Source: Musa acuminata AAA Group (Eukaryota; Streptophyta; Magnoliopsida; Zingiberales; Musaceae). Taken from it: a stretch of 64,000 nucleotides of DNA. The position numbers were made by a program, and so were the translations under genes. The notes under the pieces are model-generated. The model saw nothing but the letters and a program-made list of their open reading frames with translations, was not told the DNA's origin and searched no databases. Positions 1-10,490 of this stretch are shown here, in pieces (positions within the stretch are counted from its first letter, which is position 1; each line of letters opens with the position of its first letter). Where the stretch lies: contig NC_088356.1 in assembly GCF_036884655.1 (NCBI RefSeq), forward strand, positions 13,223,001-13,287,000. The letters are read 5' to 3'.

Positions 1-1744
1 AGAAGTATAAAGACAATGTGCTGCTGTTGTATAGCTCAAAAAGTAATCTGCAAAAAACAGATTTACGTCTAAACGCAGATTTACGTCTAGACGCAGATTT
101 ACGTCTAAACGCAGATTTACGTCTTAAACGCAGATTTGCGTCTGAACTTTGAAACTTGTTTGTATACTCGCAGAAGGCAGTATGCAGTTGAAATCAAGAC
201 GTAAAGGAGAACTGAGATCTGATGATTGTGCGAGGAAAGCCGATTTACGTCTAAATGCAGTTTTACGTCTAAATGTTGAAACTCGTTCGTAAAATTACAG
301 AGGACAGTTTGCAGTTATCACTAGGATCAAAATGTAAGTGTAAACTGCAAAGAAACTCGTTCGTAAAAGCACGGAAGACAGTTCTGCAGAATCAAACGTA
401 AACGTAAACTGTAATGTACGAAAATACGAATTTACGTCTGAATGCAGATTCGGAAGAACAGCACTTAGAACTTGTTCGTGAAAGCGCAGAGAGCAGTAGT
501 AATGAAGGAGGTTTGCAGTAATGATAAAGTGCTCAAAACTAAACGCAAACCAGAGATTTAGAGTGGTTCGGTCAGCCTTGACCTACTCCACTTTTGGCTT
601 CCTCCACCGACGAGGTCGCCGACGTCAACTAGGGGCCTTCCTTCAATAGGCGAAGGCCAAACTTCCCTTTTACAGTTTCTCTCCTTTTGACAGGCTCAGG
701 AGACAACCTTTACAGACCTTTCTCTCCTTACTTTACAACTGAAAACTTGAAGAACAGAAGGAGGAGACTTAAAGGCTTTACAACACTTTTGAGCTCTTAG
801 AATCACAGAAAAGATCAAGACTTCGATGTAGGTCTGTATATTTTCAGTGTTGAATGGGTTGGGAATTTATAGGCCCCAACCCAATTCAAATTTGGAGCTC
901 AAAACAATCAAATCCCGGAATTCTGGGATCAGGCGGTTGCACCTCTTGACTGGAGAGGTTGCACCGCCTGGCAGAGCTCGAAGACCGAGCTCAGGCGGTG
1001 CCACCTCTCTGCCAGGGAGGTTGCACCGCCCAGTCTTGCTCGAAGACTGAGCTCAGGCGGTGCCACCTCTCTGCCAGGGAGGTTGCACCGCCCAGTCTTG
1101 CTCGAAGACTGAGCTCAGGCGGTACCACCTCCCGGCTGGAGAGGTTGCACCGCCCAGTCTCGCTGGAAGGCCTAGCCCAGGCGGTGCCACCTCCTGGCCT
1201 GGGCGGTTGCACCTCCTGGTGCAATCAGGGTCCGAATGGTTCATTCCATTCGGCCCAATTTCAATCTTTCAGGGGCCCAATTGCCCCAAGATTAAGCCAA
1301 TGGGATCACCTCCCATTTTCCAACTTAATCAATGTGCTAACTACGATTAAATCTAAGACAACTTCTGCAGCTTTGCTTCGGTGCGTCAATCGCTCCTTCC
1401 GGCGAGTTTCCGGCGAACTTCCGTCGATCATCCGATGAACCCTCGGTGATGCTCCTGCGGACTTCCGGCAAACTCCTGGACTTTGCGACGATCCATTTGG
1501 CAAGTTCTGACGAGCTTCGCTTGGCAAGCTTCTGGACTTCTCAGATCTGTTCTCGCAGAACCTCCGACGACCGTCCGAACTTCCGTCGAACTCTCGAACT
1601 CCCAACGTGATCATGAACTTGACTCCGGCGCAACTCCTGCTGCTTGTCTATCTTTCATCGTAGTTAATCCTGCACACTTATCTCAACACATAGATTAGAC
1701 AACAAATGACAATTGACTTCATCATCAAAATCCGAGATTCAACA
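1..1744 (-). repeat. 3' LTR (partial) of non-autonomous copia-type element A
   Basis: This stretch repeats at 6691-8433, which identifies it as one of two LTRs. The element reads on the minus strand, so this is its 3' LTR; the terminal 354 bases lie beyond the left edge. It ends at 1744 in the inner terminus TGTTGAATCTC (minus strand). By eye it differs from the other copy at about 15 positions, including one single-base indel, roughly 99.2 percent identity, so the insertion is fairly recent. It contains a short array built on CGTCTAAACGCAG (about 60-135) and a GC-rich 62 bp tandem array (about 927-1215). Small open frames inside it are repeat-derived and not genes. Confidence 0.93.
927..1215. 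repeat. 62 bp GC-rich tandem repeat inside LTR of element A
   Basis: Units begin with GCTCAGGCGGTGCCACC at 989, 1051 and 1113, giving an exact 62 bp period, with diverged units on both sides. The core GGCGGTTGCACC and its complement alternate, so each unit can fold back on itself. The same array occurs in the second LTR at about 7617-7905, and a diverged version occurs in the related LTR at about 39460-39690. Confidence 0.85.
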
Positions 1745-1761
1745 ATCTCCCCCTTTTTGAT
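1745..1761 (-). other. Polypurine tract of element A
   Basis: On the minus strand the sequence ATCAAAAAGGGGGAGAT lies directly before the TG of the 3' LTR. This is the position and composition of the primer for plus-strand DNA synthesis in LTR retrotransposons. Two further CCCCCTTT-like runs occur at about 2240 and 2345, resembling the extra purine tracts of some SIRE-type copia elements. Confidence 0.8.
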
Positions 1762-2795
1762 GATGACAATCAATTGATAATGGAGTTATCCTTAACTCCC
1801 CCTGTCTATATGCCATAGTTGAGATAAGTCAACCTTGAATTCAAGACCTAAGAATTCAAGTGACGTATTGATAAGTTAGATCAGTTAAACTTATCAATAC
1901 TCCCATCATGATACTCATCATGATGTATCTCTTCAAAGATGATGTCAGGGCTTGACATACATCATCAAGTTTGTATGATTGTGTTTGTAACTATTCATCA
2001 TGTAGTTTGAACATTATCATATAAAGCTGTGAAACTTATTACATGATGCACACATTTGAAATATTCTAGCAAGTTTTGCATTTTCTTCACATGATAAGAT
2101 ATCAACTCAGGGCATAATGCAAACTTTAGCACATGTTCATATATCTCTTGGTGATGCAAGGATGGCATAATCATAGCAGTGTTCATAGCATCATTCATAG
2201 TATTTCTAATCATGGCAGTGTTTATCAATTCATATATATATCTCCCCCTTTGTCATCAACAAAAAGCATAGTAATCATGATACCAGAAAATAATAATAGC
2301 AAGCTTATAGAGGAATTTTACATAGATTGCTTTAAATACTTCTTCCCCTTTGTGTTATAATCCATTGTAAAGATTTTGCAGGATGGAATACATACACATG
2401 AATCACTTCATCAAATCTATTTCAGAAACTCAATTTTCATGAAGGTGTACGAGAAAATCTGTTCCATAAATAAGATGCATTCGGACAAGATTTTGTTGCA
2501 GATTTTCACATATAATCAAGTGATAATATAGTCCGAGAAAAAAAAAATGATTTTAACAAATTTATCTGTTCGGACACATCAACATTCCTAGTTCTCTTCG
2601 AATGAAATCAAAACACAAGATTTTCAAAAACTTTAGTTTCAAAGCACAACATTCTTAATTTGGACACATCACATACCAAACAGTAATGATACCACAAAAA
2701 TCTGAGATAACTTTTACCACAATAGATGTTTACAGCCAGTACATCAGAAGTGAGTATCATAAGAAGTTTACAACAACAACAGGTGTTCAATAAGT
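1762..2795 (-). other. Untranslated 3' internal region of element A
   Basis: About 1 kb of AT-rich sequence between the accessory ORF and the polypurine tract. I see no coding motif and no trace of protease, integrase, reverse transcriptase or RNase H on either strand. It repeatedly contains short ATCAT/ATGAT-rich segments and two additional purine-run motifs. In a complete copia element this space would follow pol; here pol is simply missing. Confidence 0.6.
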
Positions 2796-3902
2796 TCATT
2801 GATGCGGTGGAAAATTAAAGTGCCTAAACAAGGAGTCAAATTGACTATGAATTTGCTGCAGCTCAGATAGGATTTGATCTTGTCTTTGTTCAATCCGTTC
2901 TTGTCTCTGTTCGAATCGATCCATACGAATCCCAATTTCTTCGATGGATGTATGAGTTTGCTCAACTGGATGTGTTTCCTCAAAGGGAAGGGTCGGAGGA
3001 GATTGAGTACCCCTAAATACTGGTGTTTCCGGTTCTGGTTCAGATTGAGGGTGATCAGTCCTTCTAGGGAGTCTAACCCAGTTACCGTTTCTATAGTAAC
3101 ATCTTAGTCGGTGAAGTAGATTTTTGTTTATTATGCTGAATCGATCTACTTTCATTACTTCTTCTTCTGGTGATATTAGAATGTCGTAAGCTTTTATTAT
3201 TCTTGTGATTATACCACCATATGGGAGCATCATATCTTTCTTAGATAATTCTAACATATTTTGTTGAATAAGATAGCCAAGACAGATGTCATGTCCCTTC
3301 ATGATTGAGTACATAGTTCCTAATTCTAGTTGACTTATTTCATCATGATGGTATTGTTTAGGAAGAATTATACTAGTCATGATATAATGAAGTATCTTAG
3401 TGTTCAAGGGCAATAGATGTTCACAACTTTTGGGAACCAATGCTATGTTAGGATTGGCAAAGATTGTTCCTAAGGCTTCAACATAGGATGTTCCAATACT
3501 TTCATCATCCCATGATCCTCTAAAGTAGAGTCCTATGCTTTTTATGGGAATGCCTATCATATCACAAATGAACCTATCAGTGATTGAGATGTGTTGTCCC
3601 AAAAGATAGGTGGACATCCTTCCTTCATCATCTATTTGTATGTTATTGTAAAATAATCTAACAAGCCTAGGATAGATGGGTTCGTTAATCTGCAAGATTG
3701 GAAGTAGACCTAGGTTTGCAAACCATTGGATGGTCTCTAAGTCTCTTAGTTCATTTAGATCTACGTATTTTCCCTTACTGATAGATCTAAGTTCGAAAGA
3801 GGGAAATTTTTCAGCATGGTATTTCGAATCGAAAAGAGTGAAATCAAACTCTTCTACTAATCTCCTCTTTCCCTTGTCCCTTGAGGATCTTCTAGATCCC
3901 AT
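2796..3902 (-). CDS. Accessory ORF of element A, plant transposon-associated domain protein
   Basis: An unbroken 368-codon frame on the same strand as gag and downstream of it. The N-terminus is basic (residues 1-14, GSRRSSRDKGKRR). Residues about 30-260 form a compact helical-looking domain containing ETIQWFANLGLLPIL and GSWDDESIGTSY, which resembles the 'putative plant transposon protein' domain found in accessory ORFs of plant LTR elements; I identify it by resemblance only. A Pro/Glu-rich linker (about 280-320) follows, then a Gln/Arg/Glu-rich probable coiled coil (about 325-360). It has no zinc knuckle and no pol motifs. Its role in the element is unknown; structural or nucleic-acid-binding functions are possible. 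It is intact while pol is absent, which hints that it is retained for a reason. Confidence 0.6.
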   Translation of the reverse strand: MGSRRSSRDKGKRRLVEEFDFTLFDSKYHAEKFPSFELRSISKGKYVDLNELRDLETIQWFANLGLLPILQINEPIYPRLVRLFYNNIQIDDEGRMSTYLLGQHISITDRFICDMIGIPIKSIGLYFRGSWDDESIGTSYVEALGTIFANPNIALVPKSCEHLLPLNTKILHYIMTSIILPKQYHHDEISQLELGTMYSIMKGHDICLGYLIQQNMLELSKKDMMLPYGGIITRIIKAYDILISPEEEVMKVDRFSIINKNLLHRLRCYYRNGNWVRLPRRTDHPQSEPEPETPVFRGTQSPPTLPFEETHPVEQTHTSIEEIGIRMDRFEQRQERIEQRQDQILSELQQIHSQFDSLFRHFNFPPHQ

Positions 3903-4701
3903 AACTACTGCTGTTTAGAGGGATGATGATGAGCTAGAGTAAATGAAGAACAAAACAGAATTTAAGAGCTTCTTAGAGAGTACCTTTGTGAGATCTTCAA
4001 GAAAAGGAAGGATTCTTGATGTTTTGCTCCGAAATGGGAGGTATTTGGAAGGCTTAGAGGAGTGAAATGGGAATGGAGGAGACTTGGAAGAGTAGAGGAG
4101 GAAATGGGAGTGAGTTGGGGTCGGTTCCATAGCCGGCCCTAGTGTGGGTTTAAAAAGGCAGAGTTGCGGGCGGTTGCACCTCTGGCTGGAGCGGTGCAAC
4201 CTCTGGCAACCCGTGATAGCTGGAGGTGCAACCGCCAGCTGGAGAGGTGCCACCGCCTGCAGCCAGTGAGCACCTAATATGATTTGATCAGGGAGCCTTT
4301 GCCTTGAGGAGAGTTTCAGAGCAAATAATGTTTGTTACATGATTTCGTATGAGTTTTTATCTAAGGAAGAAGCTCTTGTACGATCAAGATAGATCTTTTA
4401 ACGTGCATACGTATGTTGATAGTTTGTTTGGTATCCCTTTTACGATCATGACATATTTAGTTTCATGATACAAGAATTAATTCGTAGATGATAGTGTTAA
4501 CGGGTTTTGAAGATCAAGGGGGTATGTGAATTTGGATATCATATGTTTCTAATAAGGTTGTATCCAAATCGTATTTGTGATTTCATAACTCCCATTTGTT
4601 ACTTAAGCGTTGCGAGTTCCTTTTTTAATTCTTGATTTATGACCATCGAGAGTCAAGGAGCAGAATATTATTTCTTGCTCCGGCCTAAAATTTTAATGTT
4701 T
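3903..4701 (-). other. Spacer between gag and accessory ORF of element A
   Basis: About 800 bases without a convincing gene. It includes a GC-rich patch (about 4165-4262) with GGCGGTTGCACC, GGAGGTGCAACC and GGTGCCACCGCC motifs, the same core as the 62 bp repeat in the LTR. A small open frame at 3915-4253 (minus) crosses this patch and looks accidental. Confidence 0.5.
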
Positions 4702-6285
4702 TTATAGGAAGGGATGATCTTTAGGAACCCATTTGCTTTTGGGTGCCTCATAAATAGATCTACATTTCTTATCATGTTGCATAGAATTTGTCATGGTTCC
4801 TTTAGGAACCCAGATTAGTTTGTTTGGACTTATTTTCTTGAATGGACAACAATGTGTCTTGTGTCCAGATTTGCAACAAAAGTTGCACTTGGTTTGGTGT
4901 TGAACATGTAAGATGGAGCCTTTTATGAAGGTGGTTGGATTTTGGTGAGGACTTCTCACAAATCCAATTCCGCTCCTTTTTGGAATGTGACCCTTGTTTG
5001 CAAGGATCATGTTTAATGACTTGCTACCAACCTCAAATTTCTTCAAGGTGTCCTTGAGTAGCAGGTTTTCTTTTTGCAAAGTTTCTAAATCATGACATTT
5101 GATACATGAATTTAGACTATCATGATGTTCGACTTTTAACTTATCAAACTCACACGTAAGACTATCATGCATCTTTTTCAGTAATTTATATTTTCTACTT
5201 ATACTTTTGCATTCGTCAAATAAGTCATTGAAAGCATTTAATAATTCATCGAAAGATAAATCAGCATCTATTGAATTTGTTACCTCATCTTCGATGGCCA
5301 TTAAGGCGTAATGAGCAACTTGCTCGGTGTTGGACTCCTCTTCCTCAGATGCGCTCGAATCATCCCATGTTGCTTGGAGCGCCTTCTTCTTTGTTGTTCT
5401 TTTCTTGACTTGGGGACAATCACTCTTGTAGTGTCCCGGCTTTTTGCATTCATAGCAGATTACTTGGTCCTTTTTGGGTTCAAGTTTATTTTTTGCATCA
5501 TTCTTAAACTTGTTTCTTTTAAAGAACTTTTTAAACTTTCTTGTTAGAAGTGCCAAGTCATCATCACAGTCCTCATCACTTGAGTTTTCTCTCAAGTGGC
5601 ATTCTGAAGTTTTGAGTGCCATATCCTTCCTGTTCTTTGGAAGGATGTCTTCTTGCTCTTCATGAGCTTTACAAGTCATTTCGTAGGTCATTAATGACCC
5701 GATTAGTTCTTCAAGAGGGAAATTTCGCAGATCTTTTGCCTCTTGAATAGCGGTGACTTTAGGATCCCAACTCTTAGGAAGGGATCTTAGTATCTTATTA
5801 ACAAGCTCAAAATCCGAAAAGCTCTTTCCGAGTCCTTTTAGACCGTTGACGACATCCGTGAAACGGGTAAACATGTCGCCAATGGTTTCACTCGGTTTCA
5901 TCCGAAAAAGTTCGAAAAAATGTAACAGCAAATTGATTTTTGACTCTTTTACTCTACTTGTGCCCTCATGGGTCACTTCGAGCGTGTGCCAAATATCAAA
6001 TGCAGTTTCACAAGTTGAAACACGGTTAAACTCGTTTTTATCAAGTGCACAAAATAAGGAATTCATAGCCTTTGCATTAAGAGCGAAAGCCTTCTTCTCC
6101 AAATCATTCCAATCGATCATTGGAAGAGAAGACTTTGAAAAACCATTCTCGACAAGATTCCAAAGATCAATGTCCATAGAAATAAGAAAGATTCTCATTC
6201 GGGTCTTCCAATAGGTGTAGTCCGTCCCATTAAACATGGGTGGACGTGTAATGGAATGGCCCTCTTGGTTTCCGGCGTAAGCCAT
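4702..6285 (-). CDS. Gag protein of copia-type element A
   Basis: An intact 527-residue Gag. Residues 1-210 match the copia gag layout (DUF4219/UBN2-like): RPPMFNGTDYTYWKTRMRIF near the N-terminus, then AFDIWHTLEVTHEG and LPKSWDPKVTAIQEAKDL. An acidic patch (235-245) precedes a basic region and a CCHC zinc knuckle C277-x2-C280-x4-H285-x4-C290. A probable coiled coil spans about 350-425, and a second CCHC follows at C467/C470/H475/C480. The protein would package element RNA into virus-like particles. It starts about 35 bases inside the primer binding site, as expected. The frame stops where SIRE-like elements continue into protease, so the element must borrow pol from a relative. A decayed homologue lies at 37143-38671. 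Confidence 0.85.
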   Translation of the reverse strand: MAYAGNQEGHSITRPPMFNGTDYTYWKTRMRIFLISMDIDLWNLVENGFSKSSLPMIDWNDLEKKAFALNAKAMNSLFCALDKNEFNRVSTCETAFDIWHTLEVTHEGTSRVKESKINLLLHFFELFRMKPSETIGDMFTRFTDVVNGLKGLGKSFSDFELVNKILRSLPKSWDPKVTAIQEAKDLRNFPLEELIGSLMTYEMTCKAHEEQEDILPKNRKDMALKTSECHLRENSSDEDCDDDLALLTRKFKKFFKRNKFKNDAKNKLEPKKDQVICYECKKPGHYKSDCPQVKKRTTKKKALQATWDDSSASEEEESNTEQVAHYALMAIEDEVTNSIDADLSFDELLNAFNDLFDECKSISRKYKLLKKMHDSLTCEFDKLKVEHHDSLNSCIKCHDLETLQKENLLLKDTLKKFEVGSKSLNMILANKGHIPKRSGIGFVRSPHQNPTTFIKGSILHVQHQTKCNFCCKSGHKTHCCPFKKISPNKLIWVPKGTMTNSMQHDKKCRSIYEAPKSKWVPKDHPFL

Positions 6286-6320
6286 CTCTCTTGGGTTTTA
6301 ATCCTTTTGAGAGTTAACCG

Positions 6321-6333
6321 GGCTCTGATACCA
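6321..6333 (-). other. Primer binding site of element A (initiator tRNA-Met)
   Basis: On the minus strand TGGTATCAGAGCC follows the LTR terminus TAACA after two bases. It is complementary to the 3' end of plant initiator tRNA-Met, the usual primer of copia and many gypsy elements. Confidence 0.9.
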
Positions 6334-6335
6334 AT

Positions 6336-8433
6336 TGTTAGGATCGAGAGCACTAAGAGGGGGGGGGTGAATTAGTGCAGCGGATATTTTTCAGCGATTA
6401 AAACCAAAAGCTGCGTTCGTTCGATAAAGACTATTTTGATGCAAAAGCCGATTCTAAGATTACTTATGATTAAGTGCAGTTTACGTTCAAACACAGTTAG
6501 CGTCTAAACGCAGTTTGCGTCTAAATGCAGATTGCGTCTAAACTCAGATTGCGTCTAAGCACAGTTTGCGTCTTAGCGCAGTTTGCGTCTTAGCGCAGAT
6601 TGCGTCTAAGCGCAGATTGCGTCTAAACGCAGATTGCGTCTAACCGCAGATTGCGTCTGAACACAGTTTGCGTCTAGGAGCAGTTTAAGCAGAAGTATAA
6701 AGACAATGTGCTGCTGTTGTATAGCTCAAAAAGTAATCTGCAAAAAACAGATTTACGTCTAAACGCAGATTTACGTCTAGACGCAGATTTACGTCTAAAC
6801 GCAGATTTACGTCTTAAACGCAGATTTGCGTCTGAACTTTGAAACTTGTTTGTATACTCGCAGAAGGCAGTATGCAGTTGAAATCAAGACGTAAACGAGA
6901 ACTGAGATCTGATGATTGTGCGAGGAAAGCCGATTTACATCTAAATGCAGTTTTACGTCTAAATGTTGAAACTCGTTCGTAAAATTACAGAGGACAGTTT
7001 GTAGTTATCACTAGGATCAAAATGTAAGTGTAAACTGCAAAGAAACTCGTTCGTAAAAGCACGGAAGACAGTTCTGCAGAATCAAACGTAAACGTAAACT
7101 GTAATGTACGAAAATACGAATTTACGTCTGAATGCAGATTCGGAAGAACAGCACTTAGAACTTGTTCGTGAAAGCGCAGAGAGCAGTAGTAATGAAGGAG
7201 GTTTGCAGTAATGATAAAGTGCTCAAAACTAAACGCAAACCAGAGATTTAGAGTGGTTCGGTCAGCCTTGACCTACTCCACTTTTGGCTTCCTCCACCGA
7301 CGAGGTCGCCGACGTCAACTAGGGGCCTTCCTTCAATAGGCGAAGGCCAAACTTCCCTTTTACAGTTTCTCTCCTTTTGACAGGCTTAGGAGACAACCTT
7401 TACAGACCTTTCTCTCCTCACTTTACAACTGAAAACTTGAAGAACAGAAGGAGGAGACTTAAAGGCTTTACAACACTTTTGAGCTCTTAGAATCACAGAA
7501 AAGATCAAGATTTCGGTGTAGGTCTGTATCTTTTCAGTGTTGAATGGGTTGGGAATTTATAGGCCCCAACCCAATTCAAATTTGGAGCTCAAAACAATCA
7601 AATCCCGGAATTCTGGGATCAGGCGGTTGCACCTCTTGACTGGAGAGGTTGCATCGCCTGGCAGAGCTCGAAGACCGAGCTCAGGCGGTGCCACCTCTCT
7701 GCCAGGGAGGTTGCACCGCCCAGTCTTGCTCGAAGACTGAGCTCAGGCGGTGCCACCTCTCTGCCAGGGAGGTTGCACCGCCCAGTCTTGCTCGAAGACT
7801 GAGCTCAGGCGGTACCACCTCCCGGCTGGAGAGGTTGCACCGCCCAGTCTCGCTGGAAGGCCTAGCCCAGGCGGTGCCAACTCCTGGCCTGGGCGGTTGC
7901 ACCTCCTGGTGCAATCAGGGTCGAATGGTTCATTCCATTCGGCCCAATTTCAATCTTTCAGGGGCCCAATTGCCCCAAGATTAAGCCAATGGGATCACCT
8001 CCCATTTTCCAACTTAATCAATGTGCTAACTACGATTAAATCTAAGACAACTTCTGCAGCTTTGCTTCGGTGCGTCAATCGCTCCTTCCGGCGAGTTTCC
8101 GGCGAACTTCCGTCGATCATCCGATGAACCCTTGGTGATGCTCCTGCGGACTTCCGGCAAACTCCTGGACTTTGCGACGATCCATTTGGCAAGTTCCGAC
8201 GAGCTTCGCTTGGCAAGCTTCTGGACTTCTCGGATCTGTTCTCGCAGAACCTCCGACGACCGTCCGAACTTCCGTCGAACTCTCGAACTCCCAACGTGAT
8301 CATGAACTTGACTCCGGCGCAACTCCTGCTGCTTGTCTATCTTTCATCGTAGTTAATCCTGCACACTTATCTCAACACATAGATTAGACAACAAATGACA
8401 ATTGACTTCATCATCAAAATCCGAGATTCAACA
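6336..8433 (-). repeat. 5' LTR of element A
   Basis: A full 2098 bp LTR with TG...CA ends on the minus strand (TGTTGAATCTC at 8433, GATCCTAACA at 6336). It includes a 15-20 bp period array of GCGTCTAAACGCAG-like units at about 6477-6690 and the 62 bp array at about 7617-7905. The outer flank begins CCTCC at 8434; the matching duplication cannot be checked because the other end of the element is outside the window. Confidence 0.93.
6477..6690. repeat. Short-period CGTCTAAACGCAG array in LTR of element A
   Basis: More than ten imperfect copies of a unit close to CAGATTGCGTCTAAACG occur head to tail, with diverged copies continuing to about 6840. The CAG and CTG-like steps and the central CGTCT make it easy to recognise. 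It lies at the 3' end of the LTR in element orientation, close to the primer site. Confidence 0.75.
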
Positions 8434-8689
8434 CCTCCTTGGCGACAGCAGTATCGCCGTGTGTTAGCCAAGCGGCCACAGTAACACGCTGCCTCAAGCG
8501 GAGTCATTGAAGAAGCACAAAGACACGGATTCAGAGCCAGTGCTAACGAGCACCGTCTTGGCTTTGCTCATCCACTCCTTCTCTTCCTTCATCGCCGGTC
8601 TTGCTTTTCTTCGCCGGCCTTGCTCCCTCTCCTATTTGCTGCCTACAGCAGACACTCTCCGTCGCCGCCACGCAAGGAGGAAAATATTC

Positions 8690-10490
8690 TCTCACTGCCT
8701 CCTCAATAGCGGCGAACGGCGAACAACGGTGTCTTCCTCGCTTCCCGGCCAGCAGCAGTCGCAACTGCTGCATCTTCCTTCCTCTACCACAGCAGCTTTT
8801 GCTGCCGCTTCCCTCTACACAACGGCACCTCCTCAATGGCGGTGTCTTCCTCCTCAATAGCGACGAACGGCGAACGACGGTGTCTTCCTCGCTCAGTCTT
8901 CCTTGCTTAACGACGGTTGCTGCGTCTTCCTCCTTCGCTGTCGCAGCCGCTTCCCGGCCAGCAGCAGCCGCAACCACTGCATCTTCCTTCCTCTACCGCA
9001 GCAGCTTTCGCTGCCACTTTCCTCTATACATCTAATTGCTGCAGATTTCTCTCACTGCAGTTTCCTTGAGTACCGTTCAGATTTTCGCGGCCATTTCCTG
9101 GCGAACCGCGGTCTTGAGTATCGCTGTAGTTTTCGCGGCCATCTTCCGGCGAACTGCAGCCTCTATAATCTGCTGTAGCAAGCAGCAATCCATAGCAGTT
9201 GCCGGCAGCTTTGGGCACTGTGTAGATTGCCCAATGTGCTGTAGCAAGCAGCAATCTATAGCAGCGGCCCCTGCATTGCTTCTAAAAAAAAAAATGTCTT
9301 CGTTCACTTCTTCTGATGTTTCAGTTCCTGTAGGGACTCCCACTTCTTGTTCTTCTATAGGGCTTATCTCCATCAATGATGCCATGTTGATCCCCTTTAA
9401 GTTATCAAAGGGTGGCAACTATGCGTCCTAACGAGCTCAATTTTCTAATCTTTTATTTGGATACGACTTGTTAGGTTACATTGATGGCTCCTTCAGTTGT
9501 CCTTCGGCCATGCTCAACATCCCCGGAGATCCCAGTCCAGTACCCAATCCAACTCACAAATTGTGGCTACGTCAAGATCGTCTCATCCTCCAAGCTATTC
9601 AAGCGTCAGTTGCTGGATCCGTTGCTCCCTTGATATCTTCATGTGTGACAGCTGCCGATGCATGGTCTAAACTGCAAACCACCCTGGCAAATCATTCGCG
9701 TACTCGCAAGCTCAGTCTTCTATCCAAGCTTATGGTGACAAAACAAGAGGGAAGCTTATGGGATCTCCGGGGATGTTGAGCATGGCCGAAGGACAACTGA
9801 AGGAGCCATCAATGTAACCTAACAAGTCGTATCCAAATAAAAGATTCGAAAATTGAGCTCGCTAGATGCATAGTTGCCACCCTTTGATAACTTAAAGGGG
9901 ATCAGCGTGGCAGCATTGATGGAGATAAGCCCTGTAGAAGAACAAGAAGTGGGAGTCCCTACAGGAACTGAAATATCAGAAGAAGTGAACGAAGACATTT
10001 TTTTTTTTTTTTTAGAAGAAGTAATGCAGCGAACCTTGTGTGATACTCAGATCACACAAGGTGGAGAATGAGGGAGGGAGGGGCCGCTGCTATAGATTGC
10101 TGCTTGCTATAGTAGATTGGGCAATCTACAACAGTGCCCAAAGCTACCGGCAGCTGCTGTAGATTGCTACTTGCTGCAGCAGATTGTAGAGGCTGCAGTT
10201 CGCCGGAAGATGGCCGCGAAAACTGCAACGATACTCAAGACTGTGGTTCGCCGGGAAATGGCCGCGAAAATTTACAGTGGTACTCAAGGAAACTACAGTG
10301 AGAGAAATCTGCAGCAATTAGGTGTATAGAGAAAAGCGGCAGCGAAAGCTGCTGCGGTAGAGGAAGGAAGATGCAGCAGTTGCGACTACTGCTGGCCGGG
10401 AAGCGAGGAAGACACCGCCGTTTGTCGCTATTGAGGAGGAAGACACCGCCGTTGAGGAGGCGCCGTTGTGTAGAGGAAAGCGGCAGCGAA
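8690..10490. repeat. Long palindrome made from inverted copia 5' sequence
   Basis: The segment ending at 9533 (CAACATCCCCGGAGATCCC) reappears as its reverse complement from 9760. Arms can be followed outward for at least 500 bases (about 9020-9533 with 9760-10330), and a GC-rich part continues to about 8690 and 10490, where the left arm holds two copies of a block that is single on the right. The loop is about 226 bases (9534-9759). The arms carry the leader and start of a copia gag gene. The arms differ by scattered substitutions, so the duplication is not brand new. Transcription through it would give a long hairpin RNA. Confidence 0.85.

Noticed and set aside
847..1614. Several small open frames on both strands in the LTR of element A (and at 7537-8387)
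   Set aside because: They follow the 62 bp repeat and are present identically in both LTRs; peptides are repetitive and frame-independent.
8507..9418. Overlapping frames in the left palindrome arm on both strands
   Set aside because: Mirror-image frames are a consequence of the inverted repeat and GC-rich content. Only the gag reading from 9294 has recognisable motifs.
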